Shown here: positions 46,611-61,000 of the stretch, in pieces
Layout of the letters: each line of letters begins with the position of its first letter
Numbering within the stretch: the stretch's first letter is position 1
Source of the DNA: Chondrosia reniformis
Taxonomy: Eukaryota > Porifera > Demospongiae > Chondrillida > Chondrillidae
Assembly (NCBI GenBank): GCA_947172415.1
Contig: OX359192.1
Span: 5,148,501-5,212,500 of the forward strand
Reading direction: 5' to 3'
DNA length: 64,000 bases
Made by a program: the position numbers and the translations under genes
Notes under the pieces: generated by a model
What the model saw: the letters and a program-made list of their open reading frames with translations, nothing else
Database searches by the model: none
What the model was told of the DNA's origin: nothing

Positions 46611-46822
46611 TAGATTATACAAAATACACACCCACAAAGTAAAGAGCATTTTCAACATGTCCACAATGCTTATAGGTATATGTAACGGCACTGGTACGGC
46701 CCACGGATTAGATTTCAAATAACCCGCCTAAAATACTTGATACGAAGCGTCATTTACCTAGCACGCTTTACTGCGCATGCTCTGTTTGGTAGACGCCATT
46801 TTGCTGAAAGAGAAAAGCAGCA

Positions 46823-50020
<3,198 letters not shown>

Positions 50021-50330
50021 GAAGAACTCATCATAGGATATCTTATGAATAATAGTCTTTGATATTCCACTGTGCATTCTTTAAGCATGACTGTATTAAC
50101 TTATGAATCACAAGCATATTGTATGTCAAACTGTTGGTCTAGGTTTTTGTGTAACAAAAGTATATAATATCATTATAGCTCCAGGTGACGTTGAATTTCC
50201 ATGCCCACAGCCTCTGATTATGTACTTAGTGTTAAGGCAGTGCATGCTAGTTGAGACTGTAGTATTGGCTGCATTATGCACATTGGTTTGTATAACGTGA
50301 TTTGGTTGATTAAAGCACAGTAGTGACACT
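50021..50330. other. Convergent spacer, ATP synthase alpha / HAX1-like
   Basis: About 310 bp between two stop codons that should hold both 3' UTRs. Nothing else seen. Confidence 0.5.
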
Positions 50331-51727
50331 TTAAGAGCGTTTAGACCAGGACATCCAGTCATTGAATGTGTCCATGACTCTTCCCATCCAGTTCTCATCT
50401 CTTTGTGTCTCATCTGAACCATGTTCATTGGTGATAGTCCCATCACGTGATCTCCTTGTAACATTCTCTTCATATGTGCCATCACTATTACGCACTGTCT
50501 TTCGCTCTTCAACTGACTATATATATATACAAACAATCACATTGCACCTCTATTTATAATTAATCACTTAAAATTAAAATGCAAACTATGGGCCTTTACC
50601 AGCTAATAACCACATTAATCTACTCACTCCATCTGGATACTGCCGGATCACAATGGACTCGGACCTAGAGGAGCCAAATGGTGGCCCTTGGATCATTGCC
50701 TTGTTCTTGTCTTCGGGTGATAAGAACTTGTCCAGACTACCTGGGTCTTCTGCCAACTTCTCATCCAAGTTTCTATCTCCTGGCAATGATCTTGAATATG
50801 GGCGCCCACCTTTGTGTAATCTTCCCTTTGAAGAGAAATAAATTGAGCTAGATATAATTGACCTACACCATGAGATGTTTTGACTAATACAATAGTGAGA
50901 CCATGGTTACGTAGCATAGATTAGCTGTGGTGAGACAGTGAGAGTTTTTGCACGCAAGTAAGGTACATTAGTTGTTTGGTTTGTAGATAAAGAAACATTC
51001 CACACACAAAGAATGCCTTGTATAAATGGGCCAATTGAGGTCATTAGCTAAGCATACACACTCTCTAAACTTGATTATACGCTCACATGTTCCTCCTCTG
51101 GAGATCTGAACAGTTTGTCCCTCAACTGTTTTGAACTCTGGCTCTCACTGGAACTCTTCTCTGAAGTGGATACATGAACAATTCAAAACACTTTGGCTTA
51201 GGGAAGACATACACCAAAGAATCATTAACTCTTTACAATGATACGTATGTAGATGAGCTCAATTCACTATTGGTTGGACCACAAAAAACTTCACTAATTT
51301 TCTAATACTAAACTACTTCATTCCTTATTAGGTGCTTACTCTGTAACACTACACCATTATAACTGCCACTGTTTGCAATAACAAGCGTGCCATCCTCAAA
51401 ACACTAGCTACAGGGAGAACAATTGATACTAAGACACTTGCCTTGTTCTTTATCTTCCTTCTCGATTCCAGACCCTTCCGGGTTGAAGTAAAGGTCATCC
51501 CAATCTTGTTCCTCTTCTTTTCCAAACATTCTGTCAAAGTGTCTGAAGCTCTCACAGACATCTCTGAGGAAGGAAGCGAATTTTTCAGTGCTAATTAACA
51601 CCATTTAGTTTGGTACTTCTAACTTTTCAAAAGGGTCTCCTCGTTCATCGTGTAATATTTCTTCGCAGTCACGACCAAAGAACAGCCTAGATCCAAACGA
51701 GCCTCCGAGGCGTCCACCGAAACTCAT
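50331..51727 (-). CDS. HAX1-like protein
   Basis: HAX1 is a mitochondrial and cytosolic anti-apoptotic adaptor. Exons 51727-51624, 51563-51442, 51160-51087, 50825-50628, 50516-50331 join with consistent phases; 227 residues (human HAX1 279). The start MSFGGRLGGSFGSRLFFGRD is glycine/phenylalanine-rich, as in HAX1. An acidic central part has FRHFDRMFGKEEEQDW. The C-terminal block SIVIRQYPDGSVEERKTVRN, then SDGTYEENVTRRS, corresponds to human SVTKITKPDGIVEERRTV and DSEGRTETTVTRH. The end (RVMDTFNDWMSW) is hydrophobic. Intron 2 appears to start with GC (AAG|GCAAGT), a minor but known donor type. Overall similarity is modest outside the C-terminal block. The gene is divergent from IQGAP, with 302 bp between start codons. 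Confidence 0.78.
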
Positions 51728-52029
51728 ATCACCCCACGTATAACACTGACAGCCATATATCGAGGTAGATTAGTCACGTGACAGATGACCTCATCATTTC
51801 CTGCAAAGCACATTAGATCGTGTGTCCGAAAGAGGTTCGTAATTTGCTGTACAGTAGCTTTATTTTTAAGACTATCGAATAGTAGTAATATTTTAGCAGT
51901 TAAAAGTTTTTAAGTTTTGATCGTTATTTCGGTTTTAGGGATTTACAATTGAAGTTTCTTTAAAAAGACTTTTATCGTCCAGAAGCAAGATATAGAGGGA
52001 TCTTCCGCTAGTCGCAGAGTTTATTAATC
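51728..52029. promoter_or_regulatory. Divergent intergenic region, HAX1-like / IQGAP
   Basis: 302 bp between opposite start codons. It contains a GTGACAGATGACCTCATCA segment near 51778 that includes a CRE/AP-1-like TGACCTCA. No TATA box is clear. It probably serves as promoter for both genes. Confidence 0.4.
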
Positions 52030-55000
52030 ATGAGTGACGTACATTCTACCATTCATAGGCTAGAAGACAGAGGTAAGAGTGAAGGCACTTTATTGCTTTG
52101 ATCACACTGTCCCAAATGTTGCTTGTCAGTGATACCAGCACGAACTTGTTTTGCTTCTGTAGATCCCAATCACAGGGACTCGGGCGATGTGATGGATCGA
52201 AAAAGGAAGGAACACATCGCCTATGAGTATCTCTGTCACTTGGAAGAAGCAAAGAAGTAAGTCTACAACTTGCTCACTACCTCAGATGTCAATTGTCATA
52301 ATACACTAGTAGGATATCGATGATACGAATCAAAACAACGCAAGTAGATTACTGTAATATGACCCTATACCAGTGCTGCTGTTAGTGTAAAGTGAAACAT
52401 AATTAGTTGAACTGTGAGTTCATTACTGGGGCTGTGAAATAGGCTGATCTACTTCACAGCACAAAAGCTATTGTATTTGCTGTGTAAGTTAGTTCCTTAT
52501 AAGGAAAAGATTGAGTATAGAATCCATTTAGTGTCAGAATTGTATTTTAGATTAAAATAACATAATTTACAGTCAGCAGTTATGATGGAGATTACAGGTG
52601 TGTCATGGCTTCTTTCTCTATACTGATGACAAAGCAGATCAACCATTGTGGGGAAGCCATGTTATTGTGCCATGACCTCAGATGATGCATATCCTTTAGA
52701 TTGTATATATTGTTCCCCCACCTTGGTAATGTAATGTCCCTTGCTGAATCCTTAGCAGTGCAAGGCTATCCAGTGGTTGCTCTACCAAACCTGTTATCAG
52801 ACAGCTGGTATGATGGCATGAAATGGAACAATATGTGATTATGTTTGACATTGCTAGTTGTGTAATGGTGTTGTTGTTCTAATTAGTAGTCTCCAATATG
52901 ACTTTTAGGGTTTCATTTGTTTGCCACCTAAATGCATTAGATGTTCTCAGAAAGTCCACTAATACCTATACCTTGCACACACTGCAATGTGGGTGCATAC
53001 AGAGATTGTGTAACTCTCAGGAAGTCCACTAATACCTATACCTTGCACACACTGCAATGTGGGTGCATACAGAGGTTGTGTAACTCTGTTTATCATTGAG
53101 GTTTTTGAGTATGCAGTTCAAGTCAAGTAAAATGACTTATATTGTCAGTGGCCAGGGAGCAGGGCCACCACTAGTGTCACCTGACCTCTTCTTGCAAAGG
53201 AGTGTTTGGGTTGTGAAATTGAGTGACTTTGTCAGTTACGGCAGCTGATCCTAACTAGCTGATTTTCATTTCCACATCCAATTATAACTCTTTTTATATT
53301 GTTTTTGGTATATATGTCTTTATGGAGCCTCCCACTATAATTGCATTCATAGCCTTGGTGTTTACAAATATGAATGAGGTTACAGTTGATTGCATTCCTA
53401 AAAGCCACATGCTACTGTTGTGGACCTCATGTTCTAGGGTTGTGCAATCATGAGGAAATGTTACCACACTAGGGCTGACTGCAGATCCTTTGAACTATTG
53501 TGCCTTAGCATGTTTAGTTGTTTTATATTAGGAAGCCTCAAGCATATTGTATAGCTAGTGATTGTCTCTACTAATTGAAATGAACAAGTGATATTGTAGT
53601 TCCTGTATTTATTCAATATGGATTATGTTCATATTCAAACTAAGAAAGCAACTTCAGATTAATATTGAAAATGGCATACTCTGTTTGGGTTACATTGACA
53701 ATCATTTCAATATCAATTCAAATGTTTTCTAAAGAAATATACAGTGTTCTATGTATGCCATATTTCATGAAATTATGTTGCCATGGTTACAGGTGGATGG
53801 AGGCCTGTTTGGAGGATGAACTTCCCCCTACCACCGAACTGGAGCAAGCTCTTAGAAATGGTGTTATATTGGCCAGGCTCTCGCACTTCTTTGCTCCTGA
53901 GGTGGTCAGTAAAAGGAAGATCTATGACTTAGATGAATCTAAATACAGGGTAAGCTGCAGTATTAATGTGACAATAGAGCGCAATGCTGGACTAAATAGT
54001 GTATTGTGATTTACGAATATGCCCCGGGTCTACCAAAGCTATTGCAAACATTTCACAATTCTATTTTAATATTCATCATTTAGTTAATTAGTCTTTTCGT
54101 TGTTGAGACATTGATATGTATGAGAATGACCAATGTTTAGTTATTGATCAATGGACTGTAGTTAGACCATTTGTGTGGCAATCAAATACTGTGCATTCAA
54201 TGAATGTGATGAGCAAGTAGCCATTAAGTTACAGCTGACTCTCATTAAGACAGTATTGCCCTATCAGTTTTCATTTTAATGTTAGTATGGCAGTCATTTA
54301 TGATGTACGAGTGTACCCATTCCACTTGGGATAATTCTTAGTACCTGAAAACTAGGTTGATGGCATGATTGTGGTATTTAGATGAGTGGTGTTTTGCATG
54401 CATTAGCAATCTGTTGGGATTCTAATTTGATAAAGTTTATATTCTATGGTACATATATGGAGTGTTTTTTGGGTAGTTAATATATGCCTTATACAGTGTA
54501 TTTTACTGTGGTAGCAGTATCTGGCAGTATAGGACTCAAGTGTTCAGCTGACATTGTGGCAAGTCTAAGTGTGTAAAGGTGTTACGTTGAGGAGGTAGCC
54601 CGTTTCTTATCAAACCGCCTCATCCACCTCAGTCTGACAACCTTTACTGGGAAGTTGCATAATGTAATTGTCTCCAGACCCTAAACAAATATCCCTATAC
54701 GTGTAAGTCTGCAGTTTCTATTGAGACATTAGTGCAGATAATTGGGTTGTTAGAGTACTTTCAAAATGCAGTGTTCAGTCATCACTGGACAATGACATTT
54801 TATGTGTGTCTGCTAGGTAGATCTCTAATTAATGTGTAATCAGTTTAATTGGTGGGTATGTTGTGGTATCTTCAAATATGGTAATGGTTAGTGTTGACCT
54901 GTTGATATAGGTACTACCTTATTTGGTTATGACCAATCAGAGAACATTGTTATAGGTGTTGTTTTGAGATTTTAGTTTGTTACCACCGCCATGGGCGAAG

Positions 55001-58000
55001 TTTAATTGCTGATGCGTTTACTTGATTAGTAGTGACTATGGACAAGCAGTCTTATTAGTGTTTTTAGAGTTTTAAAAGGAACTGTTTTGACTTTATTTTT
55101 TTAGGCAAAGGGTCTTCATTTCAAGCACACGGACAACTTCAACTGGTGGATTGAGGCCTTGAAGCATGTTGGGCTCCCAAAGATATTCTTTCCAATCACA
55201 ACCGATTGCTATGACAGAAAGAATATGCCAAAAGTTATCTACTGCCTTCACGCTTCAAGGTAAGCTTGAAAATGTCTAAATAAGGAGTTATAACTAAGTT
55301 ATTAAGTTAACAAATGATCAAAAAAGAGAATCATCTAAAGTTTAGCTCATGGCTGTTATCTCATCATGTGACCAGGGATTTTCCCCGCCCACCATGTCTG
55401 GGGAGTGTAATTAGCTGTGGAGGTGGGACCACAGTATACTTGATGGGCTTGTCACTTTAAAGAAATCCAGAGTTATATGACAAGTTTTACTAAATGGTCT
55501 GTTACCTACAGTATCAATGTTCAGCTCCTACAATACATCATAAAATCACTAAAATACAATTTTATAGCTGACATCATCACAACTGACAGTGGTTTACTGT
55601 TTCTATGGAAATGTACTTTCAGTTGTATGTAAACATTATAACAGATTTATTTGAAGATGTATTGTATCATGTTATCATGTAACCTTATTTGGCAATATTG
55701 TAATATTATGAAATAATATTTCTGGAAGTTTCTCCAACTTTCTATGGTTTCCCTGTGTTTCTGATGTATATTGCAGACTAGACACCTTTGAAACTTTAGA
55801 GGTTTAACCAATAGGATTAGAGAGGCATTCTACAGGATTAACATTATATGTATATGAGTAGTGTTGAAATCGTGCATTTTCTCTTTAACGTCTCCTGTTC
55901 AGGATCCTTTCAATGATATCCTACTACTTCAGGTGTATGTACTGAATGGATCTATCATTAGTTGTCATAATTTTCAATTAGGTGGTTATTTGGAGTCGTT
56001 AGTTGAGTCATTTGTCACTGGGAAACTCCACTTAGACATTTCCCAGTGTATGTAATTTTCCTAACTTCTTTAGCGGTAGCAGCAGGTTAGTGTGACTTCT
56101 GAGTGTTCTCGTTAGTCTCACCTTCTTTTTATCACGACTGCCTCTAATCCACACCCTCCACATTATCACAATCTCCGCACCACACCTTCCACATCATGAC
56201 CGTTTCTCTGTTTTATTCTGTAGCTTGTTTCTCTATCGTTTGGGAAAGGCACCACTCATACAAGACCTCCTAGGGAAGGCTACATTTACAGGTAAGATGG
56301 ATCATGTGATAACACTTTCATGTTTGGCCACAAGAGAGACTGTCACGTTATTAGTGTGATCTGTGATGTTGTTACAGATGAAGAGATTAGTGAAATGGCA
56401 AAAGCCCTTGAAAAGTACGGAATCCAGTTACCGCATTTTGGGAAGATTGGTGGTATCCTAGCATCTGAGATAGCCTATGATGAGGCTGCAAGTGAGTGTA
56501 ATATGATGTCATATGACATCACAGGTCTTTTCAAGCATAAAGAGATTTAAAATTGTCTGTATTCTAACAGTAATTCTGATGTAATGATATTCAATTGTAC
56601 ACATAGTGCATGCTGCAATCATGGTTATAAACCAAGCCATTGAAAAGAATGATGCTCACGAGTTGAAGGCCTCTCTGGGGAATCCAGCCACCATGTTGAT
56701 CAAGGTTAACCAAGCCAACGTTGAGCGGTATCTGCCCGTGTTGTGTGAAGCCAAGAGAAACAAGGTTGCAGTGAGTGGAGTACAGGATTTAGAGAATTCT
56801 GATGAGATGAGAGAGCACGATGTTTATGAGGTGTGTCTAACCAGAGAAGAGATTCAGGAAAACCTTGATACAGTCAACACCATTGTCAACCAAGAGATAG
56901 CTCAGGCCAAATGTGAGTGTGTTTGTAGGGACAGTGTCTTATTATGTGTCATACGTATATATGTACATGTAATAAACACTCTAGTTGTATTTCTCATGTT
57001 GAATGTAAAACTAGTTAGTTTTGATTTACTATTAGTTTGAAGATATTTGAGAGACCTTGTCAGCTTCTGCAATAGACCTACACAGTGTCACATGACTGCT
57101 TGTGTTTCCCACTGCCTCTGGCAGCTGTAGCTACTGTTTTGCCTCCGAGCATGTATTCTTTAGTCTTTTCGCATACAGTGAAGCCATCATCTACACTGAC
57201 TGACTTAGTAAACGAGTGATTAGGCCTTAGTCATGTAGTTGATAGAGCCATCTTGACCAGATCTGCACCAGCTAATGCCCTGTGACATTGATGTTAACTG
57301 ATAACATAGCCCGCTGTCATCAAGTGTATACATAGCACCTATCCTCTCCTATTTCTGTATCGCATTGCCCAGTGGAGAAGAAGAGAAATAGAAGAACTCA
57401 GTATCCTCACTTAAAGCTCTCACTATGTTGAAAAATGATGTATTAGATTATTTGCCATCTCACCGACTCTCTTGTATCAGCCTTCCTACTTCCATGTATG
57501 TTCATAGTTCATGCAGCCATAGACGAGGTCAATGCTGCCATTGAGGATGGTGATGAAGCCAGGCTGCTCCAGGCCCTGCAGACGCCTGATGCTAGACTCA
57601 GCGGTGTCATTCCTGATAATGTTAAATGGTACTTTGATGTATTGAAGAAGGCTCGCTTGGACAAACAGGAATCTACACAGTCAGAATCATGTAACCTTCA
57701 GCATGACGAGATCCAGGACATTCTGACAATTGCCAACTCAGTTGCTGAGCATACAAGATTAGGTAAGACACATTTGCTATTATCAGATGAGGGAGATATA
57801 ATATACCAGAATGTGAGAGAGATATAGTATAGGCTAATATACCAGAATGTGAGAGAGATATAGTATAGGCTAATATACCAGAATGTGAGAGAGATATAGT
57901 ATAGGCTAATATACCAGAATGTGAGAGAGATATAGTATAGGCTAATATACCAGAATGTGAGAGAGATATAGTATAGGCTAATATACCAGAATGTAAGAGA

Positions 58001-61000
58001 TATAGTATAGGCTAATATACCAGAATGTGAGAGAGATATAGTATAGGCTAATATACCAGAATGTAAGAGATATAGTATAGGCTAATATACCAGAATGTAA
58101 GAGATATAGTATAGGCTAGGAGATTGTTACGCATATACATATAAATATGTCAAAGAAACATGTTTTATGACATCTGAATGGATTTCCATGTGAAATTGCA
58201 AACCTCTTTATGTAGTTGACGCAGCTGTGGTAGCTGTGAACGAGGCAGTACATAGTGACAGTCCAGAAGAAGTACTGACTGGGCTCCAGAATGAGGCACT
58301 TGACCTCTTAAACGTTATCCCAGAGAATATAGCTTATTACATTGAAGAGCTGAAAAAGTCAAAAACAAAAAAGGAGGTTTGTTGGACTAATTAAGGATTG
58401 TATACCCCCACCACTGCGGGTGCTATTCATTGTTATTGGTTAAGGAACTTGTTTTAAGCTTGTAAGCCATTTGAAGGTTGAGTATCACATTTCTATAGGC
58501 TGCAGGGGATTACAGTAATCTGACAGAAGCAGAGATAGCAGAGGCTGTGACAGCTGCTAATGCTAGAGCAGAGAGAGACAGGAACAGTGAGTTACCATCT
58601 CTATACTGCCACATCTTGTGCTAGGATAAAAAGCAGATGAACCTTGTATCTTCTTCAAACCCTTTCCCTCTCTCCCTCTCAGTTGCAAAAACACTTGTTG
58701 ACATCAATGTGGCAGTGACAGGTGAGGATCTTGATGCTCTTGTGGAAGCTCTAACTAGTGATTATGCTCAACTGAGGGACGTGGATCCCGCTCTGGCAGA
58801 GAGGTACCAAGCGGCCTTTTTAAAGGCCAGGCTGGAGAAGAATGACTCCCTTACCTACGAGGAGATCCAATCAGTCATTGACCAAGTTAATGAGCAAGTC
58901 AGAAGGGAACATCTCTGTAAGCACCACATAATGTGTATCTGTAATCATATGTATCATGTCAAAGCCAGTAGTGGTAATATATTGTGCAGCCATCTTGTTT
59001 TGGGTTAATTGAGTTATCTCAATTACTAATGAGTTTATTATAAGAATAAGCACGCAGTGAGCACATCACCATGGCAACCATTGCTCACGGATGGATAAAA
59101 CCAGCTGGCCCTAAATTTAGTTCCAATTGCTTCTTTGTATTGATTATAGTACCTCAAACAGTGTACATACAGAAGTGCGAATTAGGACTCTCGTTTCAAA
59201 ACCATTAAGTGTGTATGTATGTCAAAAGCCTATAGTGTTATAGTGTGTAACAATTATGTGTACTTTCATTAACCCTCGGCACACTTGCACCAGAGGTGTT
59301 ACAGTACTCAGTTTGTGTGTATTACCACATTTTCAGCTCACAGTAGCTCACAGGTTCAAAAAACAATACCCGTAGGTTAGCAATGTGGTGGATTCATGGA
59401 TTTTTGAATAATGCTTCCTTCGAAATATATGACTTTATTCACTCGTCAAGATACTTCAAAGCGGCCATTTTTATAATCACCGACTCTTCTAAGGAAGGCA
59501 TTTAGGAATGCTCACTTATTCTTACAACAACCTCTTTCAGAGGCCTGAAAATTAACTTTTCAAAGTGCAAATTTGCTGAAATTCCTTGGAAATCCATAGA
59601 TTCTTTGTTATTGCATCATTGACAAAATATTAAATACTGATGTATGTATCTTCTACTGTTGACACACTCTGTGCTGAGGGTTTGTGCTTTATAGTTATTT
59701 TGTTATACTTTCAGTGGCTGCTGGTGTTATAACCATTAATGAAGCTGTCCTAACTGGGAGTGCTGAGGACCTACTTGATGCTCTGCAGAACGAATATGTT
59801 CTCCTTGAAAATGTCAGAGATGATCACCAGCTTCAAAATCACTATCTCACCATTTTGAAAACTCAGCATGATAGCAAAGTTGAGGTACATATAAAACAGT
59901 AGAAGCAAGGATTTTTCCTGTACTTTTCCACAAAATCCAGCTTATTTTCTCATTTCCACAGAAATATGGTGAAAGTCATGGACAGTTGACTCAGTCAGAG
60001 ATTCAAAGTTGTATTGACAAAGCCAACCAGCAAACAGAGGAAGCTATAGAGTGTTAGTAAATTTACCATTTACACAATATGATATGATAAGGCTTATTCT
60101 AACAGCAAACTTTCAAAGAGTTCACCTTTCAATCTCTCTTAAAATGCAATGTTTTGGTTGTTAGACGTTTCAACCTTCAGTGACTGATGGTTGGTAAATG
60201 AGATTTAACCAAATAAGATCTTTAGATCTTTAATTGCTCAAAAGAGATCAAAAGATGAGACCATGCAAGGTTTCATCCAGAAATGTTTGTAAGGGGGGGG
60301 GCAAGAATTGACTTTTAAAATGTTTGCAAGGGTAGTGTCATACCTTGATAAAATAGTTAAATAGCAACCTAAATCCAAAGGAAGGAGGCGTCCCCCTCCC
60401 CCCTCCTGAATGAAACCCTACCGTGCAAAGATTCCACACAATATTTCCTGAGCCTTTTCATAGAATCGTTGGAACATTCCCTTTGTGTTAACACACTTTA
60501 GTGGTCAAAGCCGTCACAGAGATCAATAAGGCCATTGTGGAGGGTGCCTCTGAAGCAGTACTTGAAGCTCTCAAATCCCCAGTGGTCGCCATCAGGTCCA
60601 TCACTGATGCATGTGCTGATACCTATCAAGAGAAGCTGAAGGTAGCAAGAGCCGGAAAAGAGGAGAAATGTAAGTGTACATTATCACATTAGCATATCAT
60701 GTGTCTTGGTCCGACCAGATGCCTAGTGAGAACCAGCTCAGCCTTGGATTGAGAGCAGTAATGGTTTCTGAAAAGTAAAGCAATGTCTCACTCACTCTGT
60801 ATAGTTGGTGCTGATGAGGATGGTGGATGGGTGGAGTGCCGGACTGCAAAAGGGTACTCCTATTTCTACAACACAGCTACGGGGGAATCCCAGTGGGTGG
60901 CACCAGAGGGCTTCAAAGGGACTTCCCACGATTTGAAGAGAGATGAGATACAGAGCATTGTCACCAAGGTCACTGCTGATTATGACCGCTGGACCTTGCT

